Source: Puia dinghuensis (GTDB lineage: Bacteria; Bacteroidota; Bacteroidia; Chitinophagales; Chitinophagaceae). From it: a DNA stretch of 64,000 nucleotides. Numbering within the stretch: the first letter of the stretch is position 1; each line of letters starts with the position of its first letter. The translations under genes were made by a program, and so were the position numbers. The DNA lies in assembly GCF_014642875.1 (NCBI RefSeq), contig NZ_BMJC01000004.1:62001-126000 (forward strand), in the 5' to 3' direction. Below are positions 43,144 to 50,375 of this stretch, in pieces. Below the pieces are notes generated by a model. The model saw only the letters and a program-made list of their open reading frames with translations, had not been told where the DNA came from and did no database searches.

Positions 43144-43488
43144 TTAATCGATCAATTCATCTACACATTTCATGATCTCGCTGAGACGATCGTGATTGAT
43201 GATGTAGTAGATGAATTTCCCATCGCGTTGCGTCTTTACGATACCCGCGCGGCGAAGGATAGCAAGATGTTGTGAGGCAACCGATTGTTCCAGGCGGAGG
43301 TGAACGTAGATCTCGGTGACGGTGAGTTTTTTATTCTCATCCAGAAGGCGGATGATTTGCTGGCGCAGTTTGTGATTGAGTGCTCGTAAGATCAGTGCTC
43401 CTTTCTTCAGGTTCAAAAAATCAACTTTTACAGGAGCACCATCGGAGCCCTCTGCGTTTACTACCATCCAATAGCTATTATTGTTCAT
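43144..43488 (-). CDS. ArsR-family transcriptional regulator
   Basis: 114 residues from the ATG at 43488 (the ATG at 43500 would add four; a frame open to 43563 has no better start). The winged helix-turn-helix is clear: LRALNHKLRQQIIRLLDENK, LTVTEIYVHLRLEQSVASQH, then LAILRRAGIVKTQRDGKFIY. Only one Cys (near the C-terminus, IMKCVDELID) is present. That argues against the two-cysteine persulfide switch of SqrR/BigR, although the neighbour is a persulfide dioxygenase-like gene. The signal it senses is therefore unclear. It is the first gene of a two-gene operon with the persulfide protein. Confidence 0.85.
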   Translation of the reverse strand: MNNNSYWMVVNAEGSDGAPVKVDFLNLKKGALILRALNHKLRQQIIRLLDENKKLTVTEIYVHLRLEQSVASQHLAILRRAGIVKTQRDGKFIYYIINHDRLSEIMKCVDELID

Positions 43489-43607
43489 CGTTAAGCTCAT
43501 GAGCGATACCGTTTTAAGGATTTCAAGAAGATACGTGACAGGTACGGGCAAATTTATGATCAACTCTTTAAAAAAAATGACCTTATTTTGCTAAAGTGAT
43601 GATATAG

Positions 43608-44279
43608 TCATTTTCTTGTATGAGTGTAGAATTCTTTGGTATAAGCGGGCTCACTGTACGCCAGACCGGTGAATTCTTTGTGCAAATATCGTAAAAAAGA
43701 TAAGATACCCAGATAACCGGCATGATAGTTGACCCTGATGAAATCCGCTCTGGGAGCCGTGATTATAGGTTTACACTTATCGCTACCATCGCCAAAAAAC
43801 GACAAATTGTGGTGTTCAAGGTAGGGTTTAAAGGTATTCTCATCGACGACCATCGCCGACGAAGGTAATACTATTGTCAGATCCTGGCGATAGATAGCGG
43901 TGAATACTTCCATACGTCTTGCGTCGATCATGGGGCATAAAAGCTCCGCATCGGGGAACTGCTCCCTGGCGGCAAATGCCATTGTCCGCAGGGTATCCTC
44001 CGCGATCAAGGGGATGTCGAGAGCATAGCAAAACCCTTTGGCAGCGGCCATTCCAACACGCAGACCGGTATAAGAGCCAGGGCCTGCGGTTACGGCGACG
44101 GCCTGCAGGTCGCCAAGGCTATAACCAGTTTCCTTCATCATCCGGTGGATGGCCGGGTGTAACCAGGAGGCATGTTCTTTCTGCGCAACATTCTCCACCA
44201 GGGCGAGGGTTTTCCCATCTTCCGCCAGGCAGATACCAGCCCGCTCCATCGCCGTATCAATATTTAGAATCAAGGCCAT
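43608..44279 (-). CDS. tsaB: tRNA threonylcarbamoyladenosine biosynthesis protein TsaB
   Basis: 223 residues from the ATG at 44279 (MALILNIDTAMERAGICLAE). It is a non-catalytic partner of TsaD in the synthesis of t6A at position 37 of ANN-decoding tRNAs. The family signature PGSYTGLRVGMAAAKGFC is complete, and the Asp-rich LCPMIDARRMEVFTAIY segment follows. The next gene on the strand begins 29 bases upstream of the ATG. Confidence 0.92.
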   Translation of the reverse strand: MALILNIDTAMERAGICLAEDGKTLALVENVAQKEHASWLHPAIHRMMKETGYSLGDLQAVAVTAGPGSYTGLRVGMAAAKGFCYALDIPLIAEDTLRTMAFAAREQFPDAELLCPMIDARRMEVFTAIYRQDLTIVLPSSAMVVDENTFKPYLEHHNLSFFGDGSDKCKPIITAPRADFIRVNYHAGYLGILSFLRYLHKEFTGLAYSEPAYTKEFYTHTRK

Positions 44280-44307
44280 AAAAATCCAAATTTTACTACC
44301 TTTCTTT

Positions 44308-44943
44308 TTAATCACATTTTAATCCTTCCGCCGCTTGTTCGAGTGCCGCCGCGGGAATATAGGCAGAATTGGTCTGGCTCAATGACCGAAGCAGACCGGT
44401 TATCTGACCAAGGCCGATGCGTTCGCCCCATTCAAAAGGTCCCAGCGGATAGTTGGTGCCGAGTCGCATGGCCGTATCGATCTCCTCTTTTGTACTTACC
44501 TCCGCTTCCCAGGTGTACCAAGCCTCATTGATGACAGCCGACAAGATCCGGGCAGTGATCATTCCCGGGGTATCTGCAACAAGGCGGTAGTCGTGGCCGA
44601 GCCGGGTATAGAGGGCAACGATGTGCTGGGCCGTCGCTTCATCGGGGGCCACCAGTTCGTGTACGCTTCTCTCCAGGAAGCCCGGCCAGCCGTTGATACG
44701 GACAAATGGATAACCTAGTTGCTTTATAGTGGGCACAACTGCGTTTACGACGATCAGCACCGGTTGCAGCCGGCTTAAGGCCTCGCAACGGTGGTTGCCC
44801 GGGGTGAAGTCCAGGTCGAAATAGACTTCCACATCCGGCACGGCTTGCACTTCGCGTAGCAGAACCCACTGGATGTCTGCACCGGGGAAGAAGGCGGCAA
44901 GCTGTTGTTCGTTGTACTTCTTAGTGATGGCTGCAATGGTCAT
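44308..44943 (-). CDS. 3-hydroxyacyl-CoA dehydrogenase-like protein
   Basis: 211 residues from the ATG at 44943. The C-terminal half matches the 3-hydroxyacyl-CoA dehydrogenase C-terminal domain: DTPGMITARILSAVINEAWY, VSTKEEIDTAMRLGTNYPLG and FEWGERIGLGQI. The N-terminal half (about 100 residues) is much shorter than a complete Rossmann domain and lacks a recognisable G-x-G-x-x-G, so NAD binding is doubtful. This short form is seen in Bacteroidota next to tsaB. It may be a non-canonical or inactive relative. It sits ahead of tsaB on the same strand. Confidence 0.7.
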   Translation of the reverse strand: MTIAAITKKYNEQQLAAFFPGADIQWVLLREVQAVPDVEVYFDLDFTPGNHRCEALSRLQPVLIVVNAVVPTIKQLGYPFVRINGWPGFLERSVHELVAPDEATAQHIVALYTRLGHDYRLVADTPGMITARILSAVINEAWYTWEAEVSTKEEIDTAMRLGTNYPLGPFEWGERIGLGQITGLLRSLSQTNSAYIPAAALEQAAEGLKCD

Positions 44944-44981
44944 GGAAGATCGTAAAATTGCCCGCGAAGTTACCAAAAACA

Positions 44982-45007
44982 AGCCAAAGGCTTGTTGGCC
45001 GAAGGCC
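44982..45007. repeat. Two adjacent short hairpins
   Basis: AAGCC-AAA-GGCTT (44982-44994) and GGCC-GAA-GGCC (44997-45007) are two tight stem-loops back to back in the divergent gap before ridA. A GGCCTT at 45031-45036 and an AAGGCC at 45048-45053 could form a third, larger stem. They may be part of a small repeat family, since GGCCTTCGGCC recurs near 49568 and 50319. Confidence 0.4.
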
Positions 45008-45075
45008 CGACATAAGCCATCGACCCCGAGGCCTTATTTTTTGCCAGAAGGCCGAAGGGGGCGATATTTGGAGCT

Positions 45076-45456
45076 ATGGAAAATAAGATCATCAACACCC
45101 CCAATGCCCCGGCGCCGATCGGGCCCTATAGCCAGGCGGTAAGAGCCGGCGATTTGCTGTTCATCTCCGGCCAGATCGCCATCGATCCGGCCACAGGGAA
45201 TGTATTGGCTAATGATATTCTGGCAGAAACCCACCAGGTGATGCACAATCTCCGGGCCATCCTTACCGAAGCCGGCTGCACCTTCGAGGATGTCGTAAAG
45301 ACCACGATCCTGCTCAGCGACATGGGGCTGTTTGCCGAGGTCAACTCCATATACGGAAAGTACTTTAACGGCAACTTCCCCGCCCGGGAGACCTATGCGG
45401 TAAAGGGCCTGCCGAAAAATGTCAATGTGGAGATCAGCATGGTCGCCAGCCTATAG
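45076..45456 (+). CDS. ridA: RidA-family 2-iminoacid deaminase
   Basis: 126 residues of the Rid (YjgF/YER057c/UK114) family, which hydrolyses reactive 2-aminoacrylate and other imines and enamines to keto acids and ammonia. Family features are GPYSQAVRAGDLLFISGQIA near the N-terminus, the segment TTILLSDMGLFAEVNSIYGK and the Arg in FPARETYAVKGLP, which binds the carboxylate of the substrate. The length is normal. Confidence 0.93.
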   Translation: MENKIINTPNAPAPIGPYSQAVRAGDLLFISGQIAIDPATGNVLANDILAETHQVMHNLRAILTEAGCTFEDVVKTTILLSDMGLFAEVNSIYGKYFNGNFPARETYAVKGLPKNVNVEISMVASL

Positions 45457-45486
45457 TCAGGAGCAGCCACTGGAAGCCCCCGGACA

Positions 45487-46677
45487 TTAGCTTTTCAAAA
45501 CGCCAAGCTCCTTCCCTACCTTCTTAAAGGCTGCAATAGCCTTGTCCAGGTGGTGCTGTTGATGCCCAGCGCTAAGCTGTACGCGGATACGGGCCTGGCC
45601 TTTCGCCACTACGGGATAGAAGAAGCCGATGACATAAATGTCCTCCTCCAATAGCCGGGAGGCGAAGTTTTGCGCCACCACGGCATCATACAGCATGATC
45701 GGTACGATGGGATGCGAGCCCGGCCGGATATCAAAGCCGGCTTCCGTCATTTTGGTGCGGAAATAGGTGGTATTATACTCTAATTTGTCGCGTAGTGCGG
45801 TGGTCTCGCTCAGCATGTCCAGCACGGCGATGGAAGCGCCGGTGATGGAAGGGGCCAGGCTGTTGGAGAAAAGATAAGGCCGGCTTCGCTGCCGCAACAT
45901 TTCGATGATCTCTTTCTTCCCGCTGGTGAACCCGCCGCTGGCGCCACCCAGGGCCTTACCCAGTGTTCCAGTTATAATATCGACCCGGCCCATGACGCCA
46001 CAATGTTCATGTGTCCCGCGACCGGTTTTCCCCATAAAACCGGAAGAGTGCGAATCATCGATCATGACAATAGCGTCATAGCGATCGGCAAGATCACAGA
46101 TCTTATCCAGCTGCGCGATGGTGCCATCCATACTAAACGAACCGTCGGTGACGATGATCCTGCTTCTGGCGTCCTGTGCTGCTTTCAGCTGCTCTTCCAG
46201 GTCGGCCATCGTATTGTGTTTGTACCGGTAGCGCCTGGCCTTGCAAAGGCGGACACCATCGATGATGGATGCATGGTTCAGCTCGTCGGAGATGATCGCG
46301 TCCTGTTCCCCGAACAGTGGTTCGAAGACCCCGCCATTGGCGTCAAAAGCCGCCGCATATAAAATAGTATCCTCCGTACCCAGGAAGGCAGCGATCTTCT
46401 GTTCGAGTTGCCGGTGGATGTCTTCGGTTCCACAGATGAAGCGGACGCTGCTCATCCCATAACCGCGGGAATCGATGGCTTTGTGAGCGGCTTCGATGAC
46501 GGCTGGATGCGAAGAAAGTCCGAGGTAATTATTGGCGCAAAAATTCAGCACTTTCCTGCCGTTTACCATTATCTCCGCCCCCTGGGCGCTGGTGATGATG
46601 CGTTCGGTTTTAAACAGGCCGGAGGCTTTTATCTCTTCCAGCTCAGCGGCGATGCGTTTCACAAAGGAGGAGTTCAT
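45487..46677 (-). CDS. kbl: Glycine C-acetyltransferase (2-amino-3-ketobutyrate CoA ligase)
   Basis: 396 residues. A PLP enzyme of the alpha-oxoamine synthase family that converts 2-amino-3-ketobutyrate and CoA to glycine and acetyl-CoA in threonine breakdown. Key motifs are [60 protein letters not shown] and the Schiff-base Lys in [17 protein letters not shown]. The short form and these motifs favour Kbl over the close relatives BioF and HemA. No threonine dehydrogenase gene is adjacent. Confidence 0.88.
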   Translation of the reverse strand: MNSSFVKRIAAELEEIKASGLFKTERIITSAQGAEIMVNGRKVLNFCANNYLGLSSHPAVIEAAHKAIDSRGYGMSSVRFICGTEDIHRQLEQKIAAFLGTEDTILYAAAFDANGGVFEPLFGEQDAIISDELNHASIIDGVRLCKARRYRYKHNTMADLEEQLKAAQDARSRIIVTDGSFSMDGTIAQLDKICDLADRYDAIVMIDDSHSSGFMGKTGRGTHEHCGVMGRVDIITGTLGKALGGASGGFTSGKKEIIEMLRQRSRPYLFSNSLAPSITGASIAVLDMLSETTALRDKLEYNTTYFRTKMTEAGFDIRPGSHPIVPIMLYDAVVAQNFASRLLEEDIYVIGFFYPVVAKGQARIRVQLSAGHQQHHLDKAIAAFKKVGKELGVLKS

Positions 46678-46743
46678 AGCGATTGTTTTTTTAAGAGGCC
46701 AAAGGTAAGTAGTTGAATGTTCATCCGTTAGAGCTCCAGCCTA

Positions 46744-46780
46744 ATTTTTTGTCCGGCTGTAACAAATAATATATAACTTC
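46744..46780 (+). promoter_or_regulatory. Promoter of the small gene at 46794
   Basis: TTTTTTG at 46744-46750 and TAACTTCG at 46773-46780 lie 22 bases apart. The second box matches TAnnTTTG with one mismatch. The ATG at 46794 is 14 bases further, giving a short leader. Confidence 0.45.
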
Positions 46781-46793
46781 GTCTTATTAATAT

Positions 46794-47000
46794 ATGATCC
46801 GGAATAAGTACATACGGTTGTTCGTCCTGCTCCTGGGGGTTTCTATCAGCCTGGTACTCTTCTCCTACGTTAGGAACCGTTCTTCCAGCGCTGATGATAC
46901 CAATTGTGATGGCAGCAAATGCCCATCCAGGAAGGCAAAGACAGAATACATGCTCCTGGAAACCTTGACTCACAATCTGCTGGTTTCCAACCAACAATAG
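46794..47000 (+). CDS. Small single-span membrane protein, function unknown
   Basis: 68 residues with a basic start and one transmembrane helix (YIRLFVLLLGVSISLVLFSY) followed by a hydrophilic tail with two Cys (TNCDGSKCPSRK). A minus-strand frame over the same bases has no such structure. The gene has its own promoter-like sequence and precedes the ECF sigma factor by 114 bases. The topology is of a short membrane-tethered peptide; no family is recognised. Confidence 0.6.
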   Translation: MIRNKYIRLFVLLLGVSISLVLFSYVRNRSSSADDTNCDGSKCPSRKAKTEYMLLETLTHNLLVSNQQ

Positions 47001-47113
47001 GCACAATCCGCGCTGCATCCCGCACCGGATTTACCTAAATCATGTCCTCCTTGTAACTTTCCCAAAGCATACTTCGTATTATAGATGGCCGGGAGGCCAG
47101 TCAGTCTCTGCTT

Positions 47114-47599
47114 ATGACCGAGAAAGAATACAACGAATGTGTGGAACTATATGCGGACAACGTCTATCGCTTCATCCTGAAGAATCTCAGACAGGAAGAA
47201 GACGCGAGGGACGTGGTCCAATCCGCGTTTGAGAAACTTTGGAAGAACCGGCAGAATGTAGAGACAGAAAAGAGCAAATCCTATCTCTTCACCATCGCCT
47301 ATCATCAAATGATCGACCATCTCCGTAAGGTGAAGCGCATCCACCTGCAGGAAGAATTCCGGGAAGAGGCGAGGGTCAGTGCCACCCCGGCCCACCACCT
47401 GAAGAAAGCATTGGAAGAAGCCTTGTCCCGGCTCAACGAGACCCAACGCTCCCTGGTGCTGTTGAAAGACTATGAAGGCTATTCTTATAGCGAGATCGGG
47501 CAGATCACCGGGCTCAACGAAAGCCAGGTAAAGGTCTACCTCCATCGCGCGAGGATACAGCTGAAGAATTACCTGGTAAAATTGGAAAACTTAATCTGA
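47114..47599 (+). CDS. ECF-type RNA polymerase sigma factor
   Basis: 161 residues with sigma region 2 (AD-NVYRFILKNLRQEEDARDVV, then QSAFEKLWKNRQN) and region 4 (LVLLKDYEGYSYSEIGQITG and LNESQVKVYLHRARIQLKNYL). It directs RNA polymerase to a specialised promoter set. It is followed after six bases by a gene for a putative anti-sigma factor, a typical pair. A promoter-like TAACTTTC lies near 47055-47062, one mismatch from TAnnTTTG. Confidence 0.92.
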   Translation: MTEKEYNECVELYADNVYRFILKNLRQEEDARDVVQSAFEKLWKNRQNVETEKSKSYLFTIAYHQMIDHLRKVKRIHLQEEFREEARVSATPAHHLKKALEEALSRLNETQRSLVLLKDYEGYSYSEIGQITGLNESQVKVYLHRARIQLKNYLVKLENLI

Positions 47600-47605
47600 G
47601 GCTCC

Positions 47606-48643
47606 ATGATCACGAAAGAAAACTACTACGACTATTTCCTCCTGTACATCGACAACGAGCTGCCGCCCGCTGCAAGGGCTGCCGTGGAGAAGTTTGTCGG
47701 CGACAACCCCCAGCTGCAGGAAGAATGGGAAGCCTTGTTGCAATGCCGGGTCGATCCCGATGAGCAAGAGGTCTTCCATAGCAAGGAAGTTCTTTTCCAG
47801 GAAGACCTGCTGTCCTACGTCGACGGAGAGCTCGGTGAAGAAAGACGCAAAGAAGTAGAGGCCTTCGTTCACCGGCATCCCTCGAAGGCCTTGGAGCTAC
47901 AGCAATTATCTATGACCGTTAGCGAGGCTGATCTGTCGGTCAGTTTCCCCGATAAAGAAAGCCTTTACCGCACCGAAAAGCGCCGCAGGGCATTGCTGAT
48001 GCCCTGGATGCAGGCAGGTATCGCCGCCGCCGTGCTTGGCCTTGTCGCCCTCTTGTTGCTGAACACCCGGCACAACGAAGGGCCTGCCCTGGTGAAGGCC
48101 CCGCCGGTTAAAAAGAGCGCGCCTGCTTCTCCTTCCGTGCGGACTGCTCCGGAAAAAGAAGACCTGCCTGTTGTTGCAAAGACTACTCCTGATAAAAATC
48201 AATCGCGGACTGTAACTACTGCTACGCCTGCATCGTTATACTCTTCAGGAAGGCGGAAAAATGCTCCATCCCCGGCCCAAAAGGAAACAGACGTCACCAT
48301 AAGGCCGGAGGAGGTTGCCCTGGCGACGACAAAAATATCGGATAGCCAGAATAGTGAGACACCCCCGGAGGTTACGCCGGACGCAGGGCAGAAGACCCTT
48401 GTAAAGTCTACAGTTGTCGAGGTGAATATTCCAAAGGAGCAATCCTCCTTTGCCACGCAGGCCCTGATGCAGGAGGCTCAGGCAGATGAAACAAAAGAAT
48501 CGTTAGCCGCCGCGCCTGCCGGTAAGAACAAACTACGGGGCATCTTCAGACGCGTGTCCCGCACTTTTGGAAAAACGGCAGACCGCGATAACAATGGGCA
48601 GAAAGAAGTGTTGATCAGCGCCTTCCAGGTCGCACTTAAATAG
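47606..48643 (+). CDS. Putative anti-sigma factor with transmembrane segment
   Basis: 345 residues. The cytoplasmic N-terminus contains two similar acidic helical units: YDYFLLYIDNELPPAARAAV at residues about 7-26 and EDLLSYVDGELGEERRKEVE at about 67-86. These look like tandem anti-sigma-domain helices without the zinc ligands of classic zf-HC2 proteins. A single transmembrane helix follows at about residues 131-152 (MQAGIAAAVLGLVALLLLN), then a long Lys/Pro/Thr-rich periplasmic region. The order and tight spacing after the sigma gene suggest it binds the sigma factor and releases it on an envelope signal. Confidence 0.7.
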   Translation: MITKENYYDYFLLYIDNELPPAARAAVEKFVGDNPQLQEEWEALLQCRVDPDEQEVFHSKEVLFQEDLLSYVDGELGEERRKEVEAFVHRHPSKALELQQLSMTVSEADLSVSFPDKESLYRTEKRRRALLMPWMQAGIAAAVLGLVALLLLNTRHNEGPALVKAPPVKKSAPASPSVRTAPEKEDLPVVAKTTPDKNQSRTVTTATPASLYSSGRRKNAPSPAQKETDVTIRPEEVALATTKISDSQNSETPPEVTPDAGQKTLVKSTVVEVNIPKEQSSFATQALMQEAQADETKESLAAAPAGKNKLRGIFRRVSRTFGKTADRDNNGQKEVLISAFQVALK

Positions 48644-48647
48644 ACAG

Positions 48648-48666
48648 AAGCCGCCGGAAGCGGCTT
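48648..48666. terminator. Hairpin after the anti-sigma gene
   Basis: AAGCCGC and GCGGCTT form a 7-base stem around CGGAA just after the stop at 48643. There is no T-run after it, so it may stabilise the 3' end rather than act as an intrinsic terminator. Confidence 0.4.
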
Positions 48667-48707
48667 GTGCGAAGGACAAACATTAGCGAAATTTAAACAA
48701 CAAGAAC

Positions 48708-49562
48708 ATGAACCGGGTATTATTACTTACGGCAGGACTATCGCTTTCCCTTTTCTGCCGGGCACAGAACGACACTACAGGAGTTGGAAAAGTAACGGCG
48801 CCCGCGGGCGACACCCTCCGGGTGGGTAATCTGCTGATCATCCGCAATGGCGCAAAGGATGGCACCGGTGACGAGCCATCTCTCCGGATAAAAACCCGCC
48901 GTGAACACAACAGCTACCGGCCCTCCAATATCAGCACCAATTGGTGCATTGTCGATCTCGGCATCGCCAGTATTAACGACCAGACAGTATATTCCTCCGC
49001 CGCCGCCCAGCAATTCGCGCCCGGGGCAACCAAGGACTGGTTCAAGCTTCGCTATGGCTTTCTGCCCAAGTCGGTGGACGTCAATATCTGGCTGTTCATG
49101 CAACGCATCAACCTGATCAACCACGTCGTCAACCTGAAATACGGTCTCGGGGTAGAGCTCAACAACTATCGCTATGAGTATAATATCCGTTATCTCACCA
49201 ATCCTACAAAGGTGATCATGGATACCATCCAATACAGCAAGGACAAACTTGCAACGGATTATGTCACCATGCCCGTAATGCTCAATTTCAATTTCACGCC
49301 CCATCGCTTTCACCCGATCGGTTTTAGCGCGGGCGCCAGCTTTGGGTATCTCTATTCCTCCCGGCAGAAGTTCATCAGTGCCGCCCATGGCAAACAAAAA
49401 ACTTTCAACGATTTCGATCTCAATTCGTGGAAGATCTCCTATGTGGGCGAATTGGAGCTGGGCTGGATCAACCTCTACGGCAGCTATGCTGCCCGCAGTA
49501 TTTTTAGCAGGGGACTTGACCAGATTCCCTATAATTTTGGTATCCGCATAGGGAATTGGTAA
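48708..49562 (+). CDS. Predicted outer-membrane beta-barrel protein, function unknown
   Basis: 284 residues with a signal peptide (LLLTAGLSLSLFCRAQ). The mature protein has a low-complexity start and then repeated aromatic strands such as LINHVVNLKYGLGVELNNYR, FHPIGFSAGASFGYLYSSRQ and ISYVGELELGWINLYGSYAA, ending IPYNFGIRIGNW, a terminal aromatic strand usual for outer-membrane proteins. No binding or catalytic motif is visible. It follows the sigma/anti-sigma pair on the same strand and may be one of its targets or cargo; this is conjecture. Confidence 0.7.
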   Translation: MNRVLLLTAGLSLSLFCRAQNDTTGVGKVTAPAGDTLRVGNLLIIRNGAKDGTGDEPSLRIKTRREHNSYRPSNISTNWCIVDLGIASINDQTVYSSAAAQQFAPGATKDWFKLRYGFLPKSVDVNIWLFMQRINLINHVVNLKYGLGVELNNYRYEYNIRYLTNPTKVIMDTIQYSKDKLATDYVTMPVMLNFNFTPHRFHPIGFSAGASFGYLYSSRQKFISAAHGKQKTFNDFDLNSWKISYVGELELGWINLYGSYAARSIFSRGLDQIPYNFGIRIGNW

Positions 49563-49578
49563 GTCTGGCCTTCGGCCG

Positions 49579-49595
49579 ACGGACCTCCGGTCCGT
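49579..49595. terminator. Hairpin after the barrel gene
   Basis: ACGGACC and GGTCCGT form a 7-base stem around TCC just beyond the stop at 49562, preceded by GGCCTTCGGCC. A similar GGCCTTCGGCC is found near 50319, so this may belong to a short palindromic repeat family rather than a simple terminator. Confidence 0.4.
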
Positions 49596-49705
49596 TTGGG
49601 CGGGAGGCCGCGGGGAGCTTTATTCGCGTCGGGAATGTTAAAATTTTTTTTACTCAAAATAATCCGGCTTCGCGCGGCGTTGAAAATGTTCAAAATTGCC
49701 GTGTT

Positions 49706-50257
49706 ATGAGGTTCCGAAATTTGCTCCTTGGCAGCTTACTGCCGGTCGCCCTTTTCTCTTTCCGCGACGCAAATCACCGCACTTCCAGCAGACGTTTCTT
49801 TCACCCTGTTCCCGAGGGCGATGTCTACATTGTCGTAATAAAATCCAACTACGAGCTGCAGGTGTATGACAAGGATGGCTGGTATGCCACCTATCCGGCG
49901 GTATTCGGCAGCAAATCACTCGATGATAAAATGGTGCAGGGAGACCGCAAGACGCCGGAGGGGACTTTTCATATCGTTTCCAAACGTCCGCATGAGAAAT
50001 GGGACAAGATTATGGACCTCGACTTCCCGACTCCATCGGATATCGCCAAATTCAATGACAGAAAAGCGAAAGGGCTGATTCCCAAAACGGCAAAGATCGG
50101 CGACGGCATCGCTATCCATGGAACATGGGCGCACGACGATCGGGCGGTGGACGATTACCAGATGTGGACGAATGGCTGCATCTCGTTGAAGAACGAGGAT
50201 ATGGAGGAAGTATACCGAATCGCACCCGTCGGCGCGAAGGTGGTTATACAGCATTGA
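49706..50257 (+). CDS. L,D-transpeptidase (YkuD/ErfK domain)
   Basis: 183 residues from the ATG at 49706; the frame continues upstream to 49556 but through unlikely sequence. An N-terminal signal (LLLGSLLPVALFSF) is followed by a YkuD fold: DVYIVVIKSNYELQVYDKDG, VFGSKSLDDKMVQGDRKTPE and the catalytic pair His in IHGTWAHDD and Cys in WTNGCISLKNEDMEEVYRI. L,D-transpeptidases form 3-3 peptidoglycan crosslinks or attach lipoproteins to peptidoglycan in the periplasm. A large inverted repeat follows. Confidence 0.88.
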   Translation: MRFRNLLLGSLLPVALFSFRDANHRTSSRRFFHPVPEGDVYIVVIKSNYELQVYDKDGWYATYPAVFGSKSLDDKMVQGDRKTPEGTFHIVSKRPHEKWDKIMDLDFPTPSDIAKFNDRKAKGLIPKTAKIGDGIAIHGTWAHDDRAVDDYQMWTNGCISLKNEDMEEVYRIAPVGAKVVIQH

Positions 50258-50262
50258 GTTTC

Positions 50263-50299
50263 GCGCTTTGGCCCTGTGGCGCAATTTGGTCCAAAGCGC
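50263..50299. terminator. Inverted repeat between the L,D-transpeptidase and acs
   Basis: GCGCTTTGG at 50263-50271 pairs with CCAAAGCGC at 50291-50299, a perfect 9-base stem with a 19-base loop, in the convergent gap. It could terminate both genes. A GGCCTTCGGCC palindrome with GC-rich arms follows near 50319-50340. Confidence 0.45.
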
Positions 50300-50375
50300 A
50301 AAACCGGCTAATGATGGGCCTTCGGCCAGCGGACCCGTGGCCCGCTAGAGCCGGCAGCCTATGTGATGCGGCGCG

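Noticed and set aside
46728-47018. Minus-strand 96-codon ORF
   Set aside because: The plus-strand 68-residue membrane protein has a promoter, a signal/transmembrane segment and better residue choice.
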